Shown piece after piece: positions 7,904 to 15,375 of a DNA stretch of 25,020 nucleotides. The notes under the pieces were generated by a model. That model was not told the DNA's origin. It made no database searches and saw only the letters and a program-made list of their open reading frames with translations. Numbering within the stretch: position 1 is the first letter of the stretch; every line of letters starts with the position of its first letter. The stretch is from the NCBI GenBank assembly GCA_002351535.1, contig DEGR01000020.1, positions 1-25,020 on the forward strand, read 5' to 3'. Source of the DNA: Lachnospira sp. UBA2821 (GTDB taxonomy: Bacteria; Bacillota; Clostridia; Lachnospirales; Lachnospiraceae). The position numbers and the translations under genes were made by a program.

Positions 7904-7944
7904 CATTACTATTATGTTTTATCATATTGATAAACATTTGTCAA
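7897..7944 (-). promoter_or_regulatory. rubrerythrin promoter with PerR-like operator
   Basis: On the minus strand a consensus TTGACA (7944-7939) is followed after 17 bp by TAAAAC (7921-7916). Directly next, at 7915-7897, is an imperfect palindrome that shares the core ATAATAGTAAT with the operator of perR. A repressor bound there would block transcription initiation. The -35 also lies in a 9-bp AT-rich hairpin that could be a weak end to the perR transcript. Confidence 0.65.
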
Positions 7945-7977
7945 CAAAAATGTTTATTATTTTTAAAAAAGTTATAT

Positions 7978-8370
7978 TTACATATTTTCATTTAGGCAGT
8001 TTTCACAAATACCTACAAAATAAGTTTTGTGCGATTCAATTTTTCCACCGAACGAATTGGAGGCAAGAGTTTCTATAAAATCAATGTTTTCCATAGGGAG
8101 GTCTATTACAGCTTTGCACTTTCTGCAATAGAAATGGTTATGCGAAGAGATGTCAGCATCGAAGTGCTCACTGTTGTCACCGCATGAAATCTTCTGAATC
8201 TGCCCTAATTCCGTTAATAAAGATAGATTGCGGTATACTGTACCGAGGCTTATATTAGGAAATTCGGGGAGAATATTATTATATACAATATCGGCGGTTG
8301 GATGGTCTTTTCTTGTGCATAAAAAGTTGTAAATAGCATCTCTTTGACGGCTGTGTTTTATTGTTTTCAT
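7978..8370 (-). CDS. perR: PerR-type peroxide-sensing repressor (Fur family)
   Basis: The 130-residue protein is a metal-dependent repressor of peroxide-defence genes. Residues 1-60 form a winged helix (QRDAIYNFL, SLGTVYRNLSLL). The regulatory metal site matches Bacillus PerR in spacing: H23, D71, H77, H79 and D90. Aspartate at D90, rather than the glutamate usual in Fur, favours PerR over Fur. Structural zinc cysteines are C82, C85, C122 and C125. The ATG at 8376 would place GAGG directly against the start, so 8370, with a 6-base gap, is preferred. It lies upstream of reverse rubrerythrin, and its own promoter carries the matching operator, so autoregulation is likely. Confidence 0.9.
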   Translation of the reverse strand: MKTIKHSRQRDAIYNFLCTRKDHPTADIVYNNILPEFPNISLGTVYRNLSLLTELGQIQKISCGDNSEHFDADISSHNHFYCRKCKAVIDLPMENIDFIETLASNSFGGKIESHKTYFVGICENCLNENM

Positions 8371-8410
8371 ATGCATCCTCGTTTCTTTGCTTTTATTGAA
8401 AAATATATAA

Positions 8411-8465
8411 TAGTAATCGTTACTAATATTAATGATATTATATACATATATTGATACTAAGTCAA
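8411..8465 (-). promoter_or_regulatory. perR promoter with perfect operator palindrome
   Basis: On the minus strand TTGACT (8465-8460), a 17-bp spacer and a perfect TATAAT (8442-8437) form a strong promoter. The palindrome TAGTAA-tcg-TTACTA at 8411-8425 covers the start region, 40 bases before the perR ATG. It shares ATAATAGTAAT with the box before rubrerythrin, which points to PerR repressing both. Confidence 0.75.
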
Positions 8466-8482
8466 TGATTAGTTATATGTTC

Positions 8483-8829
8483 GCAGACAATTCTAAGTTT
8501 GCAATTCGGGTCTGCCATTCTAATTAAAAATCCAGCAGATTCAATATTTGTTGTACCAGTGTTGCAAAATGCATTGATATGTGCTAATCTGTCACATGAG
8601 CGGTATTCGAAAGAAACGGCATCAGATGATAATGCACACCATATATGTACATGTGCTATCATAATTATATAGCATGATGCCAGGGTCAAAAGGTCAAAAA
8701 GCCGTTCATGCTTGCATGATAAGGCTTTTGAACTTGGGACCCGCCAAACATGAGGAAGCAGTGATTTGCATAGCAAATCAACGGATTCCTCATGTTTGTA
8801 GTATTGCGTGAGCAGAATTGCGAAGCAAT
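8483..8829. other. gene-free region with a chain of hairpins before the pan operon
   Basis: Between the perR promoter and panG no convincing gene is visible. Inverted repeats occur one after another: 8483-8515 (GCAGAC/GTCTGC), 8654-8674 (TGCTAT/ATAGCA), 8697-8729 (AAAAGCC/GGCTTTT around TCATGC/GCATGA), 8746-8797 (12-bp outer stem and 8-bp inner stem TGATTTGC/GCAAATCA) and 8817-8829 (ATTGC/GCAAT). GGGTC at 8683 and GACCC at 8738 may pair as well. The stretch could be a structured leader, a terminator cluster or a repeat element. A weak promoter for panG (TTGCGA 8818, TAGTAT 8842, 18-bp gap) is possible. Confidence 0.5.
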
Positions 8830-8872
8830 GTGAAGGCATCATAGTATATGATAGTTGAATGGAGGTGCTGCC

Positions 8873-9718
8873 ATGCAGATAGGAATAATCGGGGCAGGAA
8901 AGGTTGGCTGTTCTATAGGAAAGTATTTAAGCGAAGCCGGCATTACTGTTACAGGATATTTCAGCAAAACATTACAAAGTGCGAAAGAAGCTGCAGAGTT
9001 TACACAGACTGCAGTGTTTGCCGGTGTGGAAGACCTGGTAAAGGCAAGCGATACCCTTTTTATTACAACACCTGACGGATGTATAGCAGGTATTTGGGAT
9101 TGCATTGCAAAATTATCAATTCAGAACAAAATAATATGCCATTTTAGTGGTTCATTATCATCCGTTGTATTTTCAGGAATAGAAGAGACCGGAGCTTATG
9201 GTTGTTCTATTCATCCGATGTTAGCGTTCAGCGACAGATTTTCATCTTACAGACAATTGAATGAGGCGTATATGACCATTGAAGGTCAGAAAGAAGCGGT
9301 AAATGCAGTACAGGGATTGTTCGAAGGTATTGGCAATAGTGTAAGTGAAATATCTTCTGATAAGAAAGCATTGTATCATTGTGCGGCATCTATAGTAAGC
9401 AATCAGTTCATAGCATTGTACAATCTTGGAATTGAACAGCTTATGAAATGTGGATTCAGCGAAGAGGATGCAGTAGGACTTGTTACACCACTTATTAGAA
9501 ATAATGTGGACTCAATGTTGAAAAATGGTGCGGTAAATGCCCTTACCGGACCGGTAGAAAGAAATGATACGGGAACTGTGAAAAAACATCTTGATTCATT
9601 GGAAGGTGATGACAGGGAAGTGTATAGATTACTTGCCAGAAGACTTATTCATATATCTGAAGAGAAAAATCCGGAAAGAGATTACGAAGATATGTCACAT
9701 CTGCTTGAGGATGATTGA
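8873..9718 (+). CDS. panG: ketopantoate reductase, PanG type (Rossmann-like/DUF2520)
   Basis: The protein probably reduces 2-dehydropantoate to pantoate with NAD(P)H, the step after PanB. The N-terminus is a nucleotide-binding fold (IGIIGAGKVG). A middle segment, HFSGSLSS followed by SIHPMLAF, is typical of the Rossmann-like/DUF2520 family, and the C-terminal half is helical. This family includes PanG of Francisella, which replaces PanE, with homologues reported in Enterococcus and Clostridioides difficile. The ATG at 8873 follows GGAGGTG, so a longer TTG start at 8855 is rejected; the product has 281 residues. It is the first gene of the pan operon, 30 bp before panB, and no panE or ilvC is in the window. 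The position strongly supports the role. Confidence 0.82.
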   Translation: MQIGIIGAGKVGCSIGKYLSEAGITVTGYFSKTLQSAKEAAEFTQTAVFAGVEDLVKASDTLFITTPDGCIAGIWDCIAKLSIQNKIICHFSGSLSSVVFSGIEETGAYGCSIHPMLAFSDRFSSYRQLNEAYMTIEGQKEAVNAVQGLFEGIGNSVSEISSDKKALYHCAASIVSNQFIALYNLGIEQLMKCGFSEEDAVGLVTPLIRNNVDSMLKNGAVNALTGPVERNDTGTVKKHLDSLEGDDREVYRLLARRLIHISEEKNPERDYEDMSHLLEDD

Positions 9719-9748
9719 CATGCAGACGTAGGTGAGAAAGAAAGGAAT

Positions 9749-10585
9749 ATGACGAACATGAAAAACACAGTTTTAACATTTAAGGAAGCTAAGAAAAAGG
9801 GCGAGAAATTAACAATGCTTACAGCATATGATTACTCCACTGCAAAGCTTATGGATGAGGCCGGAGTAAACAGTATTCTTGTAGGTGATTCACTCGGAAA
9901 TGTAATGCTCGGTTATGAGGATACGTTATCCGTAACTATGGAAGATATGATACATCACGGTGCAGCGGTATCGAGAGGTGCCAAAAATGCACTCGTTGTT
10001 ATAGATATGCCGTTCATGTCTTATCAGACATCAGTATATGATGCAGTTGTGAATGCAGGACGTCTTATGAAAGAAGGACGTGGTAATGCGGTTAAACTTG
10101 AGGGTGGAAAAGAAGTATGTCCACAGATAAAAGCAATAGTAAATGCCGGAATACCTGTATGTGCACATCTTGGACTCACACCGCAGTCTATCAATGCGTT
10201 TGGCGGACATAAGGTACAGGGTAAGACAGAGGCTGCAGCAAAGAAGTTAATAGAAGATGCAAAGGCAGTAGAAGAGGCCGGTGCATTTGCAGTAGTATTA
10301 GAGTGCGTGCCAAAGAAGCTTGCAGATCTGGTTACTAAAGAAGTCGGTATCCCTACTATAGGAATAGGAGCAGGAAACGGATGCGACGGACAGGTTCTCG
10401 TATATCAGGATTTACTCGGAATGTTCTCAGACTTTACACCTAAGTTTGTCAAGAAATATGCCAATGTAGGAGAAGTTATGAAAGAAGCATTTTCTAACTA
10501 TATTAAAGAAGTGGCTGACGGAAGTTTTCCTGCAAAGGAGCATGAGTATAAGATAGATGATGATGTAATTGAGAAGTTATACTAA
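9749..10585 (+). CDS. panB: 3-methyl-2-oxobutanoate hydroxymethyltransferase
   Basis: The enzyme adds a one-carbon unit from methylenetetrahydrofolate to ketoisovalerate, giving ketopantoate, the first committed step to vitamin B5. It has 278 residues, normal for the family. The TIM-barrel signature is clear: MLTAYDYSTAKL, VGDSLGNVMLG, then magnesium and substrate residues D47, D86 and E118, and TIGIGAGNGCDGQVLV near the C-terminus. The start has AAAGGA close upstream. An ATG three codons in is possible but sits further from the binding site. panG precedes it, and panC follows after a 114-bp gap. Confidence 0.97.
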   Translation: MTNMKNTVLTFKEAKKKGEKLTMLTAYDYSTAKLMDEAGVNSILVGDSLGNVMLGYEDTLSVTMEDMIHHGAAVSRGAKNALVVIDMPFMSYQTSVYDAVVNAGRLMKEGRGNAVKLEGGKEVCPQIKAIVNAGIPVCAHLGLTPQSINAFGGHKVQGKTEAAAKKLIEDAKAVEEAGAFAVVLECVPKKLADLVTKEVGIPTIGIGAGNGCDGQVLVYQDLLGMFSDFTPKFVKKYANVGEVMKEAFSNYIKEVADGSFPAKEHEYKIDDDVIEKLY

Positions 10586-10631
10586 GAAGATATATAGAAG
10601 TTATTAGAAGTTATATTAATATTAAGAGGCA

Positions 10632-10703
10632 ATGAACGGTGGTAAGATAATAATACCAAATGATATTCTGAATGTAGTCAAGGATGAAAGGAAAGAGACA
10701 TGA
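10632..10703 (+). CDS. possible 23-residue leader ORF coupled to panC
   Basis: The panB-panC gap holds a short frame starting MNGGKIIIPND and ending in ERKET. Its TGA overlaps the panC ATG as ATGA, the classic arrangement for translational coupling, and the panC ribosome binding site lies inside it. A GAGG sits only 3 bases before its ATG, closer than is ideal. It resembles no family known to me and may be chance. Confidence 0.25.
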   Translation: MNGGKIIIPNDILNVVKDERKET

Positions 10704-11554
10704 TTAATATAGTAAATACTGTTGAACAGGTAAGAGAACAGGTTAAGGCATGGAGAAAAGAAGGTCTTACAGTAGGTCTTGTACCAACTATGGGATTTTT
10801 GCATGAGGGACATAAAAGTCTTATAGATAAGGCTGTGGAAGAAAATGACAGAGTAGTTGTAAGTGTATTTGTTAACCCTACACAGTTTGGACCAAATGAG
10901 GATTTTGAAAGCTATCCAAGGGACATGGAAAAGGATGCTGCACTTTGTGAGGCAGCAGGAGCATCTTTGATATTCCATCCTGAACCATCCGATATGTATC
11001 TTGACGGATATTCAACATTTGTTGATATGGATACACTTACAAAGGGACTTTGCGGAAAAACACGTCCTATACATTTCAGAGGTGTATGTACAGTAGTATC
11101 AAAATTATTTAATATAGTATGTCCTGATAAGGCATATTTTGGACAGAAAGATGCGCAGCAGCTTGCGGTTATTAAGCATATGGTAAGAGACCTTAACTTT
11201 GGTCTTGAGATAGTGGGATGCCCTATTATAAGAGAAGATGACGGACTTGCAAAGAGTTCAAGGAACACATATCTTAATGCTGACGAACGTAAGGCAGCGA
11301 CTGTTCTTAACAAGGCTCTTACAAAAGGCAAAGAGGCTGTAATGTCAGGCGAGAAGGATGCAGCTAAAGTTAAAGCTATAATAACAGATATAATAGAGAA
11401 AGAACCACTTGCAAAAATTGATTATGTAGAGATAGTTGACTGGAATAATCTCGAAGCGGTTGACAGTACAGAAGGTGACATTCTTACTGCTATTGCCGTA
11501 TATATTGGAAAAACACGACTCATAGATAATTTTATCGTGGAAGGAAGGAACTAA
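10700..11554 (+). CDS. panC: pantothenate synthetase (pantoate-beta-alanine ligase)
   Basis: The enzyme joins pantoate and beta-alanine with ATP to make pantothenate in the cytoplasm. Its 284 residues match the family. Nucleotidyltransferase motifs are intact: GLVPTMGFLHEGH with H35 and H38, VSVFVNPTQFGP, RPIHFRGV, YFGQKDAQQ and KSSRN. The start has GAAAGGAAAG upstream. It receives pantoate from the PanB/PanG steps and beta-alanine from PanD, whose gene begins 4 bases after this one ends. Expression is therefore almost certainly shared. Confidence 0.97.
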   Translation: MINIVNTVEQVREQVKAWRKEGLTVGLVPTMGFLHEGHKSLIDKAVEENDRVVVSVFVNPTQFGPNEDFESYPRDMEKDAALCEAAGASLIFHPEPSDMYLDGYSTFVDMDTLTKGLCGKTRPIHFRGVCTVVSKLFNIVCPDKAYFGQKDAQQLAVIKHMVRDLNFGLEIVGCPIIREDDGLAKSSRNTYLNADERKAATVLNKALTKGKEAVMSGEKDAAKVKAIITDIIEKEPLAKIDYVEIVDWNNLEAVDSTEGDILTAIAVYIGKTRLIDNFIVEGRN

Positions 11555-11557
11555 AAT

Positions 11558-11947
11558 ATGACAATTAACATGCTTAAGGGAAAGATTCATCGTGCTGTTG
11601 TTACACAGGCAGAACTTAATTATGTCGGAAGTATAACTATTGATACTGGGCTTATGGAAGCAGCAGGAATTCTTGAATATGAAAAAGTACAGATAGCAGA
11701 TGTTGAAAGCGGAACGAGATTCGAGACGTATACGATAGCCGGAGAAGCCGGTTCGGGAATGATATGTTTAAATGGTGCGGCTGCAAGACAGGTTCAGGTT
11801 GGAGACCATATAATAATTATGGCATATTGTGATATAACACCTGAAGAAGCGAAGAGTCATAAACCTAAGGTAGTATTTGTTGACGAGGATAATAAAGTTA
11901 AAAGACTTGCAACTTATGAAAAACATGGGGAGTTAAATCTATGCTAA
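11558..11947 (+). CDS. panD: aspartate 1-decarboxylase, pyruvoyl-dependent
   Basis: The enzyme makes beta-alanine from L-aspartate for PanC. It is made as an inactive chain that cuts itself between G24 and S25 (YVGSIT), turning the serine into the pyruvoyl cofactor; that site is intact. The length of 129 residues is typical. TYTIAGEAGSGMICLNGAAAR supplies the conserved tyrosine and active-site loop. The start follows GGAAGGA. The last 7 bases overlap the start of coaBC, so the two are probably translationally coupled. Confidence 0.97.
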   Translation: MTINMLKGKIHRAVVTQAELNYVGSITIDTGLMEAAGILEYEKVQIADVESGTRFETYTIAGEAGSGMICLNGAAARQVQVGDHIIIMAYCDITPEEAKSHKPKVVFVDEDNKVKRLATYEKHGELNLC

Positions 11948-13134
11948 AAGGAAAAACAGTCGTACTCGGTGTTACCGGAAGTATTGCAGCTTACAAGATA
12001 GCAAATCTTACGAGTATGCTTGTCAAACTTCATTGTGATGTTCATGTAATTATGACTAAGAATGCTACGAATTTTATTAATCCGATAACGTTTGAGACAC
12101 TCACAAGTCATAAGACACTTATAGATACATTTGACAGAAATTTTAACTATAATATTGAACATGTTTCACTGGCGAAAAAGGCAGATGTTGTACTCGTAGC
12201 TCCGGCTTCAGCTAATGTTATAGGTAAGATAGCGAATGGAATTGCGGATGATATGCTTACAACAACTGTTATGGCGTGTAAATGTAAGAAAATAATATCT
12301 CCGGCAATGAATACAAATATGTTTGAAAATCCAATTGTGCAGGATAATCTTGATAAACTTAAGAATTATGGATATGAGATAATTGAACCTGATACAGGAC
12401 TTCTTGCATGTATGGATGTCGGTGCGGGTAAAATGCCTTCTGAACAGACACTGTTAGATTATATTCTTAAAGAGATACGTTTTGAGAAGGATATGCAGGG
12501 ACTTAAGGTTATGGTTACGGCCGGAGCTACAAGAGAGGCAATAGACCCTGTCAGATATATAACTAATCATTCAACGGGTAAAATGGGATATGCCATTGCT
12601 AATATAGCTTCATTAAGAGGTGCCGACGTTACACTTGTATCAGGTCCGACTTCGATAGAAAAGCCCAGATTTGTAAGTGTAATAGATGTTGTAAGTGCCG
12701 AGGATATGTATAATGCGGTTACGGAAAATGCATATGAGATGGATATTATTATTAAAGCGGCAGCAGTTGCGGATTATACACCGGCAGAAGTAGCGACAGA
12801 AAAGATTAAGAAAATGGGTGGAGACAGCAGTATTCCACTTGTCAGAACTAAGGATATACTTGAACATCTTGGACGGAACAGAAGAGAAGGACAGTTCCTG
12901 TGTGGATTTTCGATGGAAACAGAAAATATGCTTGAGAATTCGAAAAAGAAGCTTGATAAGAAGAATATACAGATGATAGTTGCCAACAATCTTAAAGTTC
13001 AAGGAGCCGGATTTGGCGTGGATACAAATGTAGTGACAATAATAACCAAAGATGGTGTGAAGGAACTGCCGGTAATGTCCAAAGAAGATGTTGCGGTGGA
13101 GATACTTGATGAAATAAATTCGTTTATACAGTAA
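11941..13134 (+). CDS. coaBC: bifunctional phosphopantothenoylcysteine synthetase/decarboxylase
   Basis: This fused enzyme joins cysteine to 4'-phosphopantothenate and then decarboxylates the product to 4'-phosphopantetheine, two steps of CoA synthesis. Residues 1-178 are the FMN-dependent CoaC domain: GVTGSIAAYK, catalytic H74 (NIEHVSLAKKAD), PAMNTNMF with N124, and C157 in the substrate loop. Residues 186-397 are CoaB: VTAGATREAIDPVRYITN, KAAAVADY and the KIKK loop. The length of 397 is normal. It overlaps panD by 7 bases, with GGGGAG inside panD as its binding site. The pantothenate kinase that acts before it is not in this window. Confidence 0.97.
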   Translation: MLKGKTVVLGVTGSIAAYKIANLTSMLVKLHCDVHVIMTKNATNFINPITFETLTSHKTLIDTFDRNFNYNIEHVSLAKKADVVLVAPASANVIGKIANGIADDMLTTTVMACKCKKIISPAMNTNMFENPIVQDNLDKLKNYGYEIIEPDTGLLACMDVGAGKMPSEQTLLDYILKEIRFEKDMQGLKVMVTAGATREAIDPVRYITNHSTGKMGYAIANIASLRGADVTLVSGPTSIEKPRFVSVIDVVSAEDMYNAVTENAYEMDIIIKAAAVADYTPAEVATEKIKKMGGDSSIPLVRTKDILEHLGRNRREGQFLCGFSMETENMLENSKKKLDKKNIQMIVANNLKVQGAGFGVDTNVVTIITKDGVKELPVMSKEDVAVEILDEINSFIQ

Positions 13135-13203
13135 TATAAGCAGTAATATAACTATAATTTGTCTGTATCTTTACGGCATAATTGCTCAGAAATGAGGATT
13201 TAT

Positions 13204-15348
13204 ATGATAAAAAGTAATACTAATATACAAAATACAACATTAAAATATATGCGCATTGTGACATTTTTTGTCACAGTGCTTTTTGTGTTTATATTGACAT
13301 CAAATACGGCAAAAGCGGCAAATGAAATGATACAGATTACCCAGAATAATCAATTTGTTGATTCGTTTTGCGGTGTGAAAGCAGAATATGTGTTAGTTCC
13401 GAGTGATACCGGGGTGTATAGTTGTGCCGGGTATGTCAAAAAGTTCTATGCGGCACTTTACGGTGTTAATGTATATAGTATTAATACATATGACGGACCG
13501 CCGGTTGTATCAAGTGATACGGCAAATGTATCTTTGAGGCAGGTTGCTACTCCACAGCCCGGAGATATTATGCAGAATAAGTCCAGAGGACATGTGGGTA
13601 TAGTTAAGAGTGTGAGCGGGACGACAGCCACTCTTATTGAACAGAACTGGAAATGGAGTATGGGAGGAAAAACATACTGTAGAATCAACAGGACGCTTGA
13701 TACATCAGGTTCATATTTTTACAGACTTGTAATTAATGGAAAGGATGTTGCGCCTGCATCTGAATCAGTAAATGTTCCCCCAAAAGACCATGAAGTGTGG
13801 CAGATGATGTCGTCGGGCGGGGTACATCTTAGAAAATCACGTTCTACATCATCAACACTTCTTAAAACAATGCCTTACGGAAAGATAGTTAAGGTAGTTG
13901 AAAAGAAAAAAGATGCATCGGGAAATATATGGGCAAAGACAACTTATGAAGGAAAAACAGGATGGTTTCTGACGATATTTGCATGTTATGACTGGGGAAG
14001 CATAGAGAATGTCACACCTGATACGACACCTCCGGTTATAAGTAACATCAAAGTTACGGATGTGAATATAAATGGATACACAGTCAGTTGTACCGTTACG
14101 GATAACAGAGGTGTTGTAAGGGTGCAGTTCCCAACATGGACTACTAATGACGGACAGGATGATTTGAAAAAAGATTGGAGTACCAATGCTATATATGCCG
14201 GAAGTGTAAGCGGCAGTACCTATACATTTAAGGTCAGAAGAATAGAGCATGGCAATGAATATGGTGTATATAATACACACATATATGCGTATGATGCGGC
14301 GGGTAACAGTTCAGGTGAAATAGCTGATTTGGTTGAACTTGGAATTCCAGCACTTCCTACAGAATTTTATTCATATATAAAGAATGAAAAATCAGGAAAA
14401 TTTGTAACGTTTGACAGTACACAGAATTATGCATGTGTTGCAAAATATACAGGGTATGAAGGACAGCTCTGGAAATTCACAAAAAAGACAAATGGATATT
14501 ATACTATAACGAATATTAAAAATAACAAAAGGCTTGGTGTGTATAAATCAAAAGATAACGCGGGGATGCATGTTAAGCTTATGACACCGAAAGATACCAA
14601 CAGCCAGATGTGGAGAATATATGGAGATAATGGAAAATATGTAATAAAATCAGCATTATCGACATATGTAATGACGCTTAAAGGTGATAACACATATTCG
14701 GGTAACAAGATACGGATGAATTCGCAGAGCAGATATTCAACGTCAACATTTATGCTCGAGACAGTGGAAAAGTTAGATAATATAGAGTTTACCGGAGTTA
14801 CGCAGACGGCCTACAATAAAGTTAATCTAAGATGGAATGTGACGAATGACTGTAGTGGATACATGATATATAAGATGAATAATGCTACAGGCAAATATCA
14901 GAGAATTAAGAAGATTAATTCTGCGGCTGTTGATAACTACACAACTATAGTAAATTGTGGTGAAAATGCACAGTTTGTCATGAAATCTTTTAAGAAAGCT
15001 AAAGACGGATATACATATTCTGTATATAGCAAAATAGCATCCATAGCTACAAAGATGGATATGCCGCAGAGTGCCGGGGCAGTCTTGAATGAGGACGGAA
15101 CGGTTACGGTGAGCTGGGCTAAAACTGCAGGAGCACAGGGATTTGAAATATATAGAAGTACTGACGGTGCAGCATATAAGAAGATAGGAACTACAAATAA
15201 GTTAAGAAAGATTGTAGATGCGGGAGCAGATATTAGCAGGAATATACGATATAAAGTGAGGGCTTACAGAGTTTATAACGGTAAAAAAGTAAGGTCGGCA
15301 TATATAGAGACAGATAATTATTTATTTAAGAGCGGAAACATAGAGTAA
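13204..15348 (+). CDS. secreted CHAP-type cell-wall amidase with SH3, Bsp-like, lectin and FN3 domains
   Basis: A GAGG six bases before the ATG at 13204 makes it the likely start, giving 714 residues; GTG/TTG-type starts further upstream lack such a site. A signal peptide ends near residue 38 (SNTAKA-A). Residues about 41-180 are a CHAP-like peptidase with C74 (YSCAGYVKKFY), H130 (GHVGIVKSV) and a polar third position in IEQNW (145-149). Next come an SH3b domain (195-263), a GBS Bsp-like/Ig-type segment (270-378), a ricin-type beta-trefoil (385-520) with QLW and QMW repeats, and two FN3-like domains to the end. No sortase motif is visible. It probably cuts peptidoglycan cross-links or stems while gripping wall sugars. 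It follows coaBC after about 70 bp with no terminator. Confidence 0.8.
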   Translation: MIKSNTNIQNTTLKYMRIVTFFVTVLFVFILTSNTAKAANEMIQITQNNQFVDSFCGVKAEYVLVPSDTGVYSCAGYVKKFYAALYGVNVYSINTYDGPPVVSSDTANVSLRQVATPQPGDIMQNKSRGHVGIVKSVSGTTATLIEQNWKWSMGGKTYCRINRTLDTSGSYFYRLVINGKDVAPASESVNVPPKDHEVWQMMSSGGVHLRKSRSTSSTLLKTMPYGKIVKVVEKKKDASGNIWAKTTYEGKTGWFLTIFACYDWGSIENVTPDTTPPVISNIKVTDVNINGYTVSCTVTDNRGVVRVQFPTWTTNDGQDDLKKDWSTNAIYAGSVSGSTYTFKVRRIEHGNEYGVYNTHIYAYDAAGNSSGEIADLVELGIPALPTEFYSYIKNEKSGKFVTFDSTQNYACVAKYTGYEGQLWKFTKKTNGYYTITNIKNNKRLGVYKSKDNAGMHVKLMTPKDTNSQMWRIYGDNGKYVIKSALSTYVMTLKGDNTYSGNKIRMNSQSRYSTSTFMLETVEKLDNIEFTGVTQTAYNKVNLRWNVTNDCSGYMIYKMNNATGKYQRIKKINSAAVDNYTTIVNCGENAQFVMKSFKKAKDGYTYSVYSKIASIATKMDMPQSAGAVLNEDGTVTVSWAKTAGAQGFEIYRSTDGAAYKKIGTTNKLRKIVDAGADISRNIRYKVRAYRVYNGKKVRSAYIETDNYLFKSGNIE

Positions 15349-15375
15349 CACGAACCGCTTAGAAAAGAGGAATGT

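Noticed and set aside
8462..8842. 126-residue open frame on the minus strand between perR and panG
   Set aside because: It covers the hairpin chain and touches the perR -35, is rich in Cys and His with no recognisable domain, and has no good ribosome binding site. A decayed gene end cannot be excluded.
13129..13151. Tandem CAGTAATATAA pair after coaBC as a regulatory repeat
   Set aside because: Only two 11-bp copies in AT-rich sequence, one overlapping the coaBC stop; a chance duplication is as likely.
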